From Vibrio agarivorans (lineage in GTDB: Bacteria > Pseudomonadota > Gammaproteobacteria > Enterobacterales > Vibrionaceae): a stretch of 64,000 nt of DNA. Positions 45,813-56,456 of this stretch are shown here, one piece after another. Position 1 is the stretch's first letter; the number at the start of each line of letters is the position of its first letter. The DNA is taken from positions 248,001 to 312,000 of the forward strand of contig NZ_JAUFQF010000004.1 of assembly GCF_030409635.1 (NCBI RefSeq), in the 5' to 3' direction. The notes beneath the pieces are model-generated. The model saw only the letters and a list, made by a program, of their open reading frames with translations. It was not told the origin of the DNA and made no database searches. Made by a program: the position numbers and the translations under genes.

Positions 45813-46655
45813 TTAATTTTCTTGTGAAACGTTCGCTATCAATGGCTGACATTGCGGTGGCATGATCTTTTTAGGTCGTGGTTTTGGTTTCGTTTGTACC
45901 GTTTTCTCAGGCTTTTTCACTGGCACACTGTTTGGGAACCAACTCGTCAACTCAACACCGCAACCATCACCTTTGGGCGGGCTTTTTTGTTCGCGGCAAT
46001 CCGGGCTCCCTTCGGGGCAATGCAAACGAACATGCATGTGATAATGATGTCCCCACCATGGACGGACTTTTTGTAACCAGTCACTATTGCCAGTTTCTTG
46101 CTCACAAAGCTGCTTTTTGATCACAGGGTGAATAAATATACGCGCCACATCTGGCTGTAGGGCAGTCAGCTTAAACAGCTCAAAGTGCTCGGGCAGCCAA
46201 CGTTCTTCTCTTAATGTGTAGTAGTCGAGATCGACCAAGCTTTTCGGTTGGGGCTTTTTAAGCTGATTATCACTCCAAGGTGATTTGTCCAGTTGAAGCC
46301 AGATATCGATATCTAAACCTGTTTGATGGCTTGTGTGCCCAGAAGAGAACTGCCCTCCTCTAGGCAACGACATATCGGCAACCAAAAGATTACGCTGAAA
46401 TTGACTATAAGCTTGCTGGGAAAGAGTCTCGATAAACTGAATGGTGGACGGATGAGCAAAATTACGCCGATTTTGACTACGCAGAATCTGATAGCCCTCA
46501 CCATCAAGAGGCAGTGCCTTGCCCCCAATTAAGCAACCATTAGCATAACTACCAACGGATTGAGCGGGCGCAACACTCGGTGCTGCGACTTTCTCCCAAG
46601 GAGAGGCATAGCCCACACTCGTTACGGCGAATAGACACCATAAAGCCCGTTTCAT
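45813..46655 (-). CDS. mepA: Penicillin-insensitive murein endopeptidase
   Basis: MepA is a periplasmic LAS-family metalloendopeptidase that cuts D-Ala-meso-DAP cross-links in peptidoglycan. The signal peptide is MKRALWCLFAVTSVGYA. The zinc ligands are seen in SSGHTSHQTGLDIDIW (first histidine and aspartate) and WWGHHYHMHVRL (the later histidines). Cysteines are spaced as in E. coli MepA. The C-terminus has a lysine/proline-rich stretch (KKPEKTVQTKPKPRPKK), likely a flexible or peptidoglycan-binding tail. GAGGG precedes the ATG. It is the second gene in a group after the DUF1904 gene and is 280 residues, near the usual size. Confidence 0.94.
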   Translation of the reverse strand: MKRALWCLFAVTSVGYASPWEKVAAPSVAPAQSVGSYANGCLIGGKALPLDGEGYQILRSQNRRNFAHPSTIQFIETLSQQAYSQFQRNLLVADMSLPRGGQFSSGHTSHQTGLDIDIWLQLDKSPWSDNQLKKPQPKSLVDLDYYTLREERWLPEHFELFKLTALQPDVARIFIHPVIKKQLCEQETGNSDWLQKVRPWWGHHYHMHVRLHCPEGSPDCREQKSPPKGDGCGVELTSWFPNSVPVKKPEKTVQTKPKPRPKKIMPPQCQPLIANVSQEN

Positions 46656-46689
46656 ATCCCTCTCCCTGCGCTTAGTTAGTAATGATCAA

Positions 46690-47021
46690 TTAGTAGTGCT
46701 CACCATTATCATAGTAGCTCGCTGCATTAAGCGCGGTAAAAATAACTGCAACATCAACATCTTTACCCAATACATGACGAACTTGCTCAGTCAGGATGAG
46801 TGCCACTTTATCTTGTGTCTCTTGCCCACGGTCGAACCAAAGCACCTCAACAAACGGATAAGCCGTTGAAGGCTTGCCATCAAAAAAAAAGCAGCTGGGA
46901 TGTGTTCAAAGGTAAAGTCTTCACGAGGGCAGTTCATTAAAGGCTGCAGTTGATCCGCGAGCGGGGTGCTCAGCTCTTGAACCATTGCAGGCTCAATAGC
47001 GCGAAAGCGTAAATGAGGCAT
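46690..47021 (-). pseudogene. DUF1904-family gene with a frameshift at a T9 run
   Basis: Reading from the ATG at 47021 gives MPHLRFRAIEPAMVQELS and continues to FEHIPAAFF. At a run of nine T (plus-strand A run 46882-46890) the frame shifts. The next frame carries the expected remainder: DGKPSTAYPFVEVLWFDRG, then VALILTEQVRHVLG and a tail ASYYDNGEHY before a TAA at 46690-46692. One added T (or two removed) would give an intact protein of 110 or 109 residues. The family is DUF1904, a tautomerase-like fold of unknown function, which occurs beside mepA-type genes in V. cholerae as I recall. It could be a pseudogene, a sequencing error, or expressed by slippage. Confidence 0.75.
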
Positions 47022-47181
47022 ATTGACTCCAATAATTAGGGTTAAGAAGCGCATAATAGCAAAATTCATCACAACATGGCTTAAGCTATCCGGTTAAGCA
47101 TATAATCTGAACATGATGCCGCTAGCCAAAGAAAGGCTGGCCCAAAATATGATGACAAAAGGCACGATGATAGAGGACACA

Positions 47182-48165
47182 ATGGCTCAAGACTACCTAG
47201 CATTTCTTTCTGATATTGGCGTTGCTGACATCCATCACTCCGAGCGTATTCAATCTCTGTGGAGTGGCTATGGTGAATTGGTTCGGCTGGGTATCTCTGG
47301 CCTTGAATACCCCTCACTGATAATAAAGCATGTGACGCTACCACAAGAGATGCTTCATCCGAGAGGCTGGAACAATGCACGCTCACACCAGCGTAAAGTC
47401 ACTTCGTATCAAGTAGAGAGCCTTTGGTATGCAAACTTCTGTCGTCAGGTTGATAGTCGATGCCCGATGCCACGCTCTCGGCTCAACGCAACGGGCAGTC
47501 ATCACTGGCTCATAGTCATGGATGATCTCGCTAACTACGGCTTTGTTCAAACCTGTGATAGAGCATCAACTCACCACCTCTCTGCCTGCCTCTATTGGCT
47601 TGCAAATTTCCATGCCAAATACATTGGTAATGAGGGCGCAGGGCTTTGGGAGTCAGGAACCTACTGGCATTTAGAAACGCGGCCAGATGAGCTAGAAGCT
47701 CTGGATGATTTACCATTAAAATCCGCAGCAAAGGAGATTGATAGCGCGCTGAAAAAGACGCCTTTTCAAACCCTGGTTCATGGTGATGCTAAGCTGGCTA
47801 ACTTCTGCTTTACCGAATCTGGAGACAAGGCGGCGGCTGTCGATTTTCAATATGTAGGGAAAGGCTGTGCGATGAAAGATGTCGCGCTGTTCATGAGTAG
47901 CGCTGTCGAGCCTGAACACTGCTCTGAAATGGAGAGTTGGATTCTTGATGAGTACTTCCATCATCTTCATCAAGCCATCACACACTATCAACCGACTCTG
48001 TCACCTAATGAGGTAGAACAAGCGTGGCGTCCGATGTTTGCAATTGCTTGGGCTGATTTTCAGCGTTTTGTGAAAGGGTGGAGCCCTAACCACTGGAAGA
48101 TTAATGCTTACACAGAGTCATTGAAAGAGCGAGCCCTTGAACAGCTCGCTCGCAGAGATAACTAA
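47182..48165 (+). CDS. APH/choline-kinase-like phosphotransferase
   Basis: A 327-residue protein of the aminoglycoside-phosphotransferase fold. The catalytic loop is LVHGDAKLANFCF (HGD with the metal-coordinating asparagine) and the following acidic motif is AAVDFQYVGKGCAMKDVALFM. LANFHAKYIG is also typical. The pattern VDFQ...G...MKDVA resembles the ecdysteroid-kinase-like (EcKL/DUF227) group more than drug-resistance enzymes. Substrate unknown. In-frame ATGs begin at 47113; I chose 47182 because AGAGGA precedes it by 5 nt. It converges on the GNAT gene with a 4-nt overlap. Confidence 0.8.
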   Translation: MAQDYLAFLSDIGVADIHHSERIQSLWSGYGELVRLGISGLEYPSLIIKHVTLPQEMLHPRGWNNARSHQRKVTSYQVESLWYANFCRQVDSRCPMPRSRLNATGSHHWLIVMDDLANYGFVQTCDRASTHHLSACLYWLANFHAKYIGNEGAGLWESGTYWHLETRPDELEALDDLPLKSAAKEIDSALKKTPFQTLVHGDAKLANFCFTESGDKAAAVDFQYVGKGCAMKDVALFMSSAVEPEHCSEMESWILDEYFHHLHQAITHYQPTLSPNEVEQAWRPMFAIAWADFQRFVKGWSPNHWKINAYTESLKERALEQLARRDN

Positions 48166-48653
48166 ACCTTTATTCTCGCCATATAGTAGGTACTGACATA
48201 CTCACCATCACGAAAACAAGACATCTTTGCTTCGCCTTCTATCTCGAAGCCAAACTTCTTATAGCAGGCGATCGCAGCTTGATTGTCTGAGTTAACTTCA
48301 ATCTGAATGCGTTTTACTTGCAGCCAGTTGTCGGCTAGCTCAATCACCGTTTCAATCAAACGACTGGCGACCCCTAAGCCGTGAAAGCTATCGTGCACCC
48401 CCAAGCCAAAACTGGCGCAGTGTGACGTTCTCGGGCGTTGAGAGTGCTCAAAACCGATATTGCCCACAACGCGCCCATCAATCTCAGCAACGAAAGAATA
48501 AACACCTGCTGGGATACTCTCCAAGCGGCTTTGCCACATCGCTATCGAGGGGTTAGGAAGCTGCAGCGTTTGACGCTGGGCTTCCGGCTGAGCGTAGATG
48601 TCACAAATTGCCTTTGCATCAGAAACTTGTGTTGGGCGAACAGTAATTTCCAT
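48162..48653 (-). CDS. GNAT N-acetyltransferase, YhhY/AaaT-like
   Basis: A 163-residue GNAT acyltransferase. It follows E. coli YhhY (AaaT), an L-amino-acid N-acyltransferase, in several blocks: IYAQPEAQRQTLQLPNPS, SQRPRTSHCASFGLGV, FHGLGVASRLI (the acetyl-CoA loop), and CYKKFGFEIEGEAK to YYMARIKV. It is transcribed alone, with 4-nt tail overlap with the phosphotransferase gene. Substrate inferred from similarity only. Confidence 0.85.
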   Translation of the reverse strand: MEITVRPTQVSDAKAICDIYAQPEAQRQTLQLPNPSIAMWQSRLESIPAGVYSFVAEIDGRVVGNIGFEHSQRPRTSHCASFGLGVHDSFHGLGVASRLIETVIELADNWLQVKRIQIEVNSDNQAAIACYKKFGFEIEGEAKMSCFRDGEYVSTYYMARIKV

Positions 48654-48731
48654 AATAATCAGATCCCTTTTATCTTTTCACTGTTATACCCAAATCCGAC
48701 ATTAAGCTCAACGCCATCAGTTAGTAGAAAA

Positions 48732-49676
48732 TCAGCTCACAGAGAAAAGGCCTTTCACTGCAGCATGGTCTGAGGCATATCTATCAGCCTCGAAGCTTGG
48801 GGTAACTAAATGTCGATCATAGATATTCACCCGCTCAACCTGCAGCGCCTGTTTTGGGTGCTGTGAGACAAATTCATTAGACAGCAAAAGATAGTCAAGC
48901 ACATTGCCTTTATCACCAAAGTAATGGGTGGCAGGCCTTTGCGTAGGTCGCTGTTTTTGTAGGGCGAAGCTATCGTGCAATGCGTGTGTATGCGCCATTG
49001 AGGCGAGGTTGTGAAACTCACTCGCCGACAAGTCTTGGTTAAAATCGCCAAGTAACACTACCGGCCGACGATGTTGGCGATGAACCTGCTTGATGTAATG
49101 ACTTAGCATTTCAGCTTCACTACCACGTTGCTCAGTAGAGAGCCAACCGCCATGAACACTGGCTTGATGACGCTGATCTTCACTCATTTGCTCATCAACT
49201 TCTAACGAAGGGCGCTGTGATTTAAGGTGCACCACAATCACATCAATCAGCCCCAACCTAGGGACTTCGATAACACAATGGAGAGGAGCTCGACTAAAAG
49301 CGTGCTTACTGGAAACATTGCGTATATTGCGACTTTCAACCGCTGTACTACTGATAACTGGGAAACGAGAAGCCAACGCGACAGGGGGCTGTGAATAAAC
49401 GTAATCAGACTCTACTTTTGGTGCGCCCCGGCATGCAAAATAGGTGTACCCCAATCTCACGCACTGCTGGTTGAGATCTTCAGGGCTAAATACCTCTTGA
49501 AAGGCAACAATATCAGCACTCAGCTCTGACAGATACTCTTCTAGCCAGCGCTGCTTACCACGCCACTCTTCAGCAGTATAGATATTGTCAAACTGATAGT
49601 AAGCATTGGGTGGTGCGAGATAATTAAACAAGTTAAATGTGGCGATAGAAAAACCGGAAATCGAGCAGTTCGACAA
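48732..49676 (-). CDS. Endonuclease/exonuclease/phosphatase family protein
   Basis: A 314-residue protein of the EEP fold (DNase I/APE1/sphingomyelinase-like). Metal and catalytic motifs are visible: FSIATFNLFNYL (asparagine), DIVAFQEVFSPEDL (metal-binding glutamate), VVLLGDFNQDLSAS (GDFN) and a terminal SDHAAVKGLF (SDH). No signal peptide is obvious. Homologues are often annotated as endonucleases without a known substrate. It is followed by only a short spacer before the GNAT gene. Confidence 0.87.
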   Translation of the reverse strand: MSNCSISGFSIATFNLFNYLAPPNAYYQFDNIYTAEEWRGKQRWLEEYLSELSADIVAFQEVFSPEDLNQQCVRLGYTYFACRGAPKVESDYVYSQPPVALASRFPVISSTAVESRNIRNVSSKHAFSRAPLHCVIEVPRLGLIDVIVVHLKSQRPSLEVDEQMSEDQRHQASVHGGWLSTEQRGSEAEMLSHYIKQVHRQHRRPVVLLGDFNQDLSASEFHNLASMAHTHALHDSFALQKQRPTQRPATHYFGDKGNVLDYLLLSNEFVSQHPKQALQVERVNIYDRHLVTPSFEADRYASDHAAVKGLFSVS

Positions 49677-49729
49677 GTGTACGTCCTATAAAACTATGGA
49701 GACTCTGTTGATAGTACACCACAACGAAA

Positions 49730-49759
49730 AAACCGCTGCATGAAAACATGCAACGGTTT
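49730..49759 (-). terminator. Intrinsic terminator after secF
   Basis: On the minus strand two stacked 6-bp stems (AAACCG/CGGTTT and TGCATG/CATGCA, with one mismatch between them) close a 4-nt loop and run into a T6 tract, about 50 nt after the secF stop codon. Confidence 0.87.
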
Positions 49760-49810
49760 ATCTTTAAGAGAGTGATTTCTCGAGAGCGATCTTTTTGAAA
49801 AGAACGCGCC

Positions 49811-50758
49811 CTATGGCATCTCTTCGAACTCTTCGCCTTCTTTGTCCACTTGTGGCGGCATAAGGTGTTCTTTTTGAATACCCAATTTAATTGCCAGCGC
49901 AGAAGCTACGTAGATCGATGAGTAAGTACCAACCGTGATACCGAGTAGCAATGCAGTTGCAAAGCCGTGGATCATGGCTCCACCCTGAGTGAAGAGTGCG
50001 ATAACCACGAACAAGGTCGTACCCGATGTAATCAACGTACGGCTCAATGTTTGCGTGATCGAGTTGTTGATCACGTCCGCTGGCTCACCCTTACGCATCT
50101 TGCGGAAGTTCTCACGAATACGGTCAAATACAACGATAGTATCGTTGAGTGAGTAACCGACAACGGTGAGAAGTGCAGCAACGATGGTTAAGTCGACTTC
50201 GATTTGCAGTAAAGAGAAAACACCAAGCGTGATGATGACATCGTGTGCCAGTGCCATTACCGCACCCGCAGCAAGACGCCATTCAAATCGCATCGAGACA
50301 TAGATCAAGATACAGATTAGAGAAACAAGGATAGCAAGACCACCCGCTTCCGTTAGCTCATCACCCACGTTAGGGCCAACAAACTCAATACGGCGCATCT
50401 CTACGCTTTTGCCCGTGCCGGTTTCAATCGCTGATAAGATTTGCTGTCCTAGCATCTCACCTGACACATCGTCACGAGGGCGAAGGCGAACCATCACTTC
50501 ACGAGCAGAGCCGAAGTTCTGTACCGTAGCATCACCGAAGTCTTTGGCCTCTAGCGCTTCACGGATCTCTTCAAGGTTTGCAGGCTGTTCAAAGCCTACC
50601 TCAATCAGAGTACCGCCAGTGAAGTCTAAACCCCAGTTGAGCCATTTAGTCGATAGCGTAAAGAGTGCAGCACCAATCATCACGATTGAGAGCATGAACG
50701 CTACCTTCGACCAACGCATAAAGTCGATCGTTTTGTCTGCTTTTAGAATCTGAAACAT
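49811..50758 (-). CDS. secF: Protein translocase accessory subunit SecF
   Basis: SecF with SecD pulls exported proteins across the inner membrane using ion flow; in Vibrio a Na+-driven form is known. Six membrane helices are expected; the family blocks are WLNWGLDFTGGTLIEVGF, then MRRIEFVGPNVGDEL and VGYSLNDTIVVFDRIREN. The 315-residue length is normal. It follows secD by 14 nt. Order yajC-secD-secF is standard. Confidence 0.96.
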   Translation of the reverse strand: MFQILKADKTIDFMRWSKVAFMLSIVMIGAALFTLSTKWLNWGLDFTGGTLIEVGFEQPANLEEIREALEAKDFGDATVQNFGSAREVMVRLRPRDDVSGEMLGQQILSAIETGTGKSVEMRRIEFVGPNVGDELTEAGGLAILVSLICILIYVSMRFEWRLAAGAVMALAHDVIITLGVFSLLQIEVDLTIVAALLTVVGYSLNDTIVVFDRIRENFRKMRKGEPADVINNSITQTLSRTLITSGTTLFVVIALFTQGGAMIHGFATALLLGITVGTYSSIYVASALAIKLGIQKEHLMPPQVDKEGEEFEEMP

Positions 50759-50772
50759 ACTAATTCCTAGCC

Positions 50773-52629
50773 TTAGATCGACAGTTTATCAACACGCTTA
50801 CCACCGTATAGCAGGTTAACCACACAACGTGTGCCCACAATAGCCGTAAACATGGAAGTCAGAATACCAATCGACAGAGTCACTGCGAAACCTTTGATCG
50901 CACCCGTACCGACAGCAAACAAGATGATTGCTGTAATCAGAGTAGTAATGTTCGCATCGGCGATAGTACTGAACGCGTTTGAGTAACCTTGGTGAATCGC
51001 TTGCTGTGGGTTGCGCCCTTCTCGCAGCTCTTCACGGATACGCTCAAATATCAGTACGTTGGCGTCGACCGCCATACCGACCGTCAATACAATACCGGCG
51101 ATACCTGGTAGCGTCATTGTCGCCCCTGGGATCATCGACATAACACCAATAATCAGAACCAGGTTAGCCATCAGTGCCATGTTGGCAATGAAGCCAAACT
51201 TACGGTAGTAAACCAGCGTAAACAACATGACGGCGACCATACCCCAAATACACGCTTGAACACCCATATCGATGTTCTGTTGACCCATTGAAGGACCAAT
51301 CGTACGCTCTTCGACAATCGAGATTGGCGCAATCAGAGCACCAGCACGAAGCAGTAGTGCTAGGTTGTGTGCTTCTGCTGCAGAATCAATACCTGTGATA
51401 CGGAAGTTACGACCTAATGCTGACTGAATCGTCGCCTGGTTGATCACTTCTTCGTGCTTAGCCAGGATAACGCTGCCTTCTGGAGTGCGACGACCGCTGT
51501 CTTTGTATTCAGTAAAGACAGTTGCCATCAGCTTACCGATGTTCTGACGTGAGAACGCAGACATACGGTTACCACCTTCACTATCGAGTGAGATGTTTAC
51601 CTGAGGACGACCATATTCATCGGCACTTGAGCTTGCATCAGTGATGCTTGAACCACCCAAAATAACGCGCTTCTTCAACACAACAGGGCGACCATCACGA
51701 TCTTGCTTCACCTCACTGCCAGCAGGAACACGGCCAGAAGCCGCAGCGGCAACATCCGCTTGAGAATCGACTTCACGGAACTCAAGTGTTGCGGTTGCAC
51801 CAAGGATCTCTTTTGCACGAGCAGTGTCTTGAACACCGGGTAGTTGAACAACGATACGGCTTGCGCCCTGACGCTGTACCACCGGCTCTGCAACACCGAG
51901 TTCGTTAACACGGTTGCGAAGAATAGTGATGTTTTGTTCAATCGCGTAGTTACGGATCTCTTGCAGACGCGCGTCGGTGAACTTCGCAATCAAAGCAAAG
52001 CGACCGTTTGAGTCTGAATCCGAAAATAGCATATCTGGGTGAGCAGATTCGAGAACACGTTTAGCCTGAGCCAACTGTTCTGCGTCACGTAAAAGCACCT
52101 CTACTGCGTCACGCCCTTGAGGACGAATAGCACGGTAACGAATACGCTCTTCACGCAGTTCGCCACGAAACGCTTCTTCTTGTTGCGAAATCAAACGTCC
52201 CATAGCGGCATCCATATCCACTTCCATCAAGAAGTGAACGCCACCACGTAGATCAAGACCAAGCTTCATTGGTTCTGCACCAATAGCTTCTAGCCAAGTC
52301 GGGGTTGCCGGAGCAAGGTTGAGTGCGACAATTTTCTCACCGCCGACCGCTTCTGCGATCACATCACGAGCGTTAAGCTGTGTATCGGTGTCGTTGAATC
52401 GAACGAGGATGGTTCCATTTTCGAGAGCAATGGATTTATGAGAGAGTTGCTCTTTATCAAGAGCTTGAGTGACAGTATCCAGCGTCGACATATCTACAGA
52501 GGCGCCACGCGCCCCTGTAACTTGAATAGCCGGATCTTCACCGTATAGATTAGGAAGTGCATAAAGTGCCGCAATGGCAATGGTGAAAATCACCATCAAG
52601 TACTTCCATAAAGGATAACGGTTTAGCAC
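50773..52629 (-). CDS. secD: Protein translocase accessory subunit SecD
   Basis: SecD is a six-helix membrane protein with a large periplasmic P1 domain. The product is 618 residues. Motifs seen: [59 protein letters not shown] (cut here) and [22 protein letters not shown], the SecD ion-path helix. Only one secD-secF pair is in the window; Vibrio often have a second set elsewhere. It lies 23 nt after yajC and 14 nt before secF. Confidence 0.96.
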   Translation of the reverse strand: MLNRYPLWKYLMVIFTIAIAALYALPNLYGEDPAIQVTGARGASVDMSTLDTVTQALDKEQLSHKSIALENGTILVRFNDTDTQLNARDVIAEAVGGEKIVALNLAPATPTWLEAIGAEPMKLGLDLRGGVHFLMEVDMDAAMGRLISQQEEAFRGELREERIRYRAIRPQGRDAVEVLLRDAEQLAQAKRVLESAHPDMLFSDSDSNGRFALIAKFTDARLQEIRNYAIEQNITILRNRVNELGVAEPVVQRQGASRIVVQLPGVQDTARAKEILGATATLEFREVDSQADVAAAASGRVPAGSEVKQDRDGRPVVLKKRVILGGSSITDASSSADEYGRPQVNISLDSEGGNRMSAFSRQNIGKLMATVFTEYKDSGRRTPEGSVILAKHEEVINQATIQSALGRNFRITGIDSAAEAHNLALLLRAGALIAPISIVEERTIGPSMGQQNIDMGVQACIWGMVAVMLFTLVYYRKFGFIANMALMANLVLIIGVMSMIPGATMTLPGIAGIVLTVGMAVDANVLIFERIREELREGRNPQQAIHQGYSNAFSTIADANITTLITAIILFAVGTGAIKGFAVTLSIGILTSMFTAIVGTRCVVNLLYGGKRVDKLSI

Positions 52630-52652
52630 AGCGAGGATCCTTCTTTGCTGTC

Positions 52653-52982
52653 TTATAGAGACTTAAGCGTACCTTTTGGTAACACAGCAGTCACGAAATC
52701 TTTCTTGATCACAACTTCGTTGTTCGCGTTAAGCTCGATCGCGATGTAATCATTGTCTTCAGCGATTTTAGTGATTTTACCCACTAGACCACCGCTAGTG
52801 ATCACTTCATCACCTTTGCCCATAGACGCCATCAGGTTCTTGTGCTCTTTCACACGCTTAGATTGTGGGCGGTAAATCATGAAGTAGAAAATAACCGCAA
52901 ACATACCTAGCATGATCAGCATTTCGAAACCGCCACCTGCTGGTGCACCTTCAGCTGCTGCGTGAGCTTGAGAAATAAACAT
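52653..52982 (-). CDS. yajC: Preprotein translocase subunit YajC
   Basis: A 109-residue single-pass membrane protein of the SecDF-YajC complex. The membrane helix is [19 protein letters not shown], followed by the cytoplasmic basic helix [15 protein letters not shown] and the beta domain [17 protein letters not shown], all canonical. It lies in the order tgt-yajC-secD-secF, 105 bp after tgt. Confidence 0.96.
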   Translation of the reverse strand: MFISQAHAAAEGAPAGGGFEMLIMLGMFAVIFYFMIYRPQSKRVKEHKNLMASMGKGDEVITSGGLVGKITKIAEDNDYIAIELNANNEVVIKKDFVTAVLPKGTLKSL

Positions 52983-53087
52983 AAAATGTCCTCGTTGTTT
53001 TTATAGATAATCCAATCACATTGGGTAACGCCACCTTATTTTCAAGTCACTACGTGGTCAAAAACAAGATGGCGTCACAAAATCTTA

Positions 53088-54281
<1,194 letters not shown>

Positions 54282-54421
54282 TTACCCTAGTATAGGAGCG
54301 GTCGCTTTCCATGCGAGAGGCAGTACTTTCTGCTTCCTAGCCTACTGCTAGCACTCGTAAATTGTTGCTTAGTTTAGTGGCGGTGCGTGACGCTTTTATC
54401 ACAGCTCCCTGCGCTTCTGTA

Positions 54422-55474
54422 TTAAGCGGTCTTTTTGTTGATAAACATCGAATCACCGTAGCTAAAGAAACGGTACTGGTTATCAACGGCATGCTGATAT
54501 GCCTTCATGGTATTTTCATAGCCAGCAAATGCGCTGACTAGCATGATCAGGGTCGACTCTGGCAAGTGGAAGTTAGTGATCAAGCAGTCAATCAACTGAA
54601 ATTCGTAGCCCGGATAGATAAAGATCTCCGTGTCACCGAAAAATGGCACAAGCTCTGTACCCTTTTTTAGTGCGTCTTGCGCTGCGCTCTCCAGAGAACG
54701 CACAGAGGTTGTCCCCACCGCGATCACTCTTCCACCGCGAGCTTTAGTTTCATTGATAGCATCAACAACTTCTTGTGTCACTTCCACATATTCAGCGTGC
54801 ATGTGGTGTTCAAGTACGTTATCCACCTTCACCGGTTGGAACGTACCTGCCCCAACGTGCAATGTTACGTAAGCAAGGTTGGCACCCTTGGCTTTGATCT
54901 TTTCTAACAGCACTTCATCGAAATGCAGACCTGCAGTTGGTGCTGCAACTGCACCTGGTTTCGCGTTGTACACCGTTTGGTAACGCTCTTTATCAGAGTC
55001 TTCATCAGGGCGGTCAATGTACGGTGGTAATGGCATATGGCCAACTTGCTCTAGAATCTCAAGCACGGTTTTATCAGATTGGAACTCAAGCTCGAACAGC
55101 GCATCGTGACGCGCGACCATCAGCGCTTGGTACTCATCGCCTTCACCAAGAAGAATCGTTGAGCCTGGCTTTGGCGACTTAGAACAACGAACGTGCGCGA
55201 GAATACGTTTATCGTCCAGCATGCGCTCCACCAGCACTTCCAACTTACCGCCTGATGCTTTGCGCCCAAACATACGTGCCGGAATAACGCGCGTATTGTT
55301 AAACACGATTAAATCACCTTCACGTACCTGCTCTAACACATCGGTGAATGTACCGTCAGTCAAACTGCCTGTGTTGCCATCTAGCTGAAGCAAACGGCTG
55401 GCCGTGCGCTGGGCGTTAGGATAACGAGCAATCAGCTCATCAGGGAGTTCAAAGTGAAAGTCAGATACTTGCAT
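54422..55474 (-). CDS. queA: S-adenosylmethionine:tRNA ribosyltransferase-isomerase
   Basis: QueA transfers and isomerises the ribosyl group of AdoMet to preQ1 in tRNA, giving epoxyqueuosine. The 350-residue product begins [19 protein letters not shown]; family blocks are [43 protein letters not shown] and [20 protein letters not shown]. It is the first gene of queA-tgt-yajC-secD-secF. The ATG is supported by the conserved N-terminus. The 286-bp gap upstream has A/T-rich promoter-like sequence but no gene. Confidence 0.97.
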   Translation of the reverse strand: MQVSDFHFELPDELIARYPNAQRTASRLLQLDGNTGSLTDGTFTDVLEQVREGDLIVFNNTRVIPARMFGRKASGGKLEVLVERMLDDKRILAHVRCSKSPKPGSTILLGEGDEYQALMVARHDALFELEFQSDKTVLEILEQVGHMPLPPYIDRPDEDSDKERYQTVYNAKPGAVAAPTAGLHFDEVLLEKIKAKGANLAYVTLHVGAGTFQPVKVDNVLEHHMHAEYVEVTQEVVDAINETKARGGRVIAVGTTSVRSLESAAQDALKKGTELVPFFGDTEIFIYPGYEFQLIDCLITNFHLPESTLIMLVSAFAGYENTMKAYQHAVDNQYRFFSYGDSMFINKKTA

Positions 55475-55760
55475 GGTGAAATCTTCTACCGTAATTCAAA
55501 ATTTAAGCGGGTTTATCGCAGCAGCGCAGTATACATCAAGCCCCCGATAAGTTCACCTATTCCACAAGCTCTTTGCCCTGTCACTTTTTTACTGCAAACC
55601 GAATGAATAAACGTGCACATACACGCCATTAAAATTCACAAATTACCCTTTAATTACAGCATCTTACATTAATAACTTAGCAATAAGTGAGAAAAACGAA
55701 CTAGCTCTCAGTTCACCTCAAATAAACCTTCTATATTTAAAGAAAAACAAGGAGGCCACT

Positions 55761-56207
55761 ATGATTAAGGTCGAAGACATGATGACACGCAACCCACACA
55801 CCCTGCTGCGTTCGCACTCCTTATCTGATGCACGAGATATGATGAGCGCGCTCGATATTCGGCACATCCCAATTGTTGATACAGATAGGGCATTGCTCGG
55901 AATCGTCACACAACGAGATATTCTCGCCGCACAGGAATCCAGCCTACTCAACAATCCGTCTCAACTCTCATATACCGCAGATACCCCACTCCATGAATTG
56001 ATGCACACCAAGCTCATGACAGTGATCCCACAAGCAGGCTTAAAAGAGAGCGCAAAGTATATGCAGAAACACAAAGTCGGCTGCCTACCTGTGGTTGAAA
56101 ACAACCAACTGGTTGGGATCATCACCGACAGTGATTTTGTTTCCATTGCGATCAATTTATTGGAGTTGCAGGAGGAAGTGGAGCCAGAAGGTTTTGAAGG
56201 AACTTAA
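55761..56207 (+). CDS. CBS-domain pair protein
   Basis: A 148-residue protein made of two CBS domains: MIKVEDMMTRNPHTLLRSHS through IVDTDRALLGIVTQRDILAA, and MHTKLMTVIPQAGL through LVGIITDSDFVSIAI. Such pairs bind adenosyl nucleotides, and here no catalytic domain is attached, so it may be a stand-alone energy or nucleotide sensor. The glutamate-rich C-terminus (LQEEVEPEGFEGT) is short. AAGGAGG lies 8 nt before the ATG, an excellent ribosome-binding site. The gene stands alone, followed by a hairpin. Confidence 0.9.
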   Translation: MIKVEDMMTRNPHTLLRSHSLSDARDMMSALDIRHIPIVDTDRALLGIVTQRDILAAQESSLLNNPSQLSYTADTPLHELMHTKLMTVIPQAGLKESAKYMQKHKVGCLPVVENNQLVGIITDSDFVSIAINLLELQEEVEPEGFEGT

Positions 56208-56237
56208 ATTACATAGCTCGACGACTTACACCAAATA

Positions 56238-56282
56238 ACCCTCATATAATATCGCGTTCAAACCGCTATAGCGTGTGAGGGT
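56238..56282 (+). other. Stem-loop after the CBS gene
   Basis: ACCCTCA (56238-56244) pairs with TGAGGGT (56276-56282), with a further GCG/CGC helix inside. No T run follows, so it is a weak terminator candidate or an RNA-stability hairpin. The 249-bp gap to the chemoreceptor also holds a TTGACA-like hexamer at about 56371-56376, a possible -35 element. Confidence 0.35.
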
Positions 56283-56456
56283 AAGCACTTAGCCTACCGT
56301 CAGATAGAGGTGAAATCCACGTACACCAATTCCTACAAAGAGCCTAATCCATTGTTTTACAATACCTAAACATTGACACTTATGATTAGGTGATTTTACT
56401 CAGTGTCTTAAACTGCCCTAGCCTAGCGTCCTTCTTTCTGGACTTTTCGGCTTGCC

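Noticed and set aside
45224..47021. Insertion-sequence remnant to explain the two frameshifts
   Set aside because: No terminal inverted repeats, target duplication or transposase-like sequence. The breaks lie at T runs, which points to slippage or sequence error.
47081..47386. 101-codon minus-strand frame overlapping the phosphotransferase start
   Set aside because: It would cover the phosphotransferase's ribosome-binding site and first codons and has no family features.
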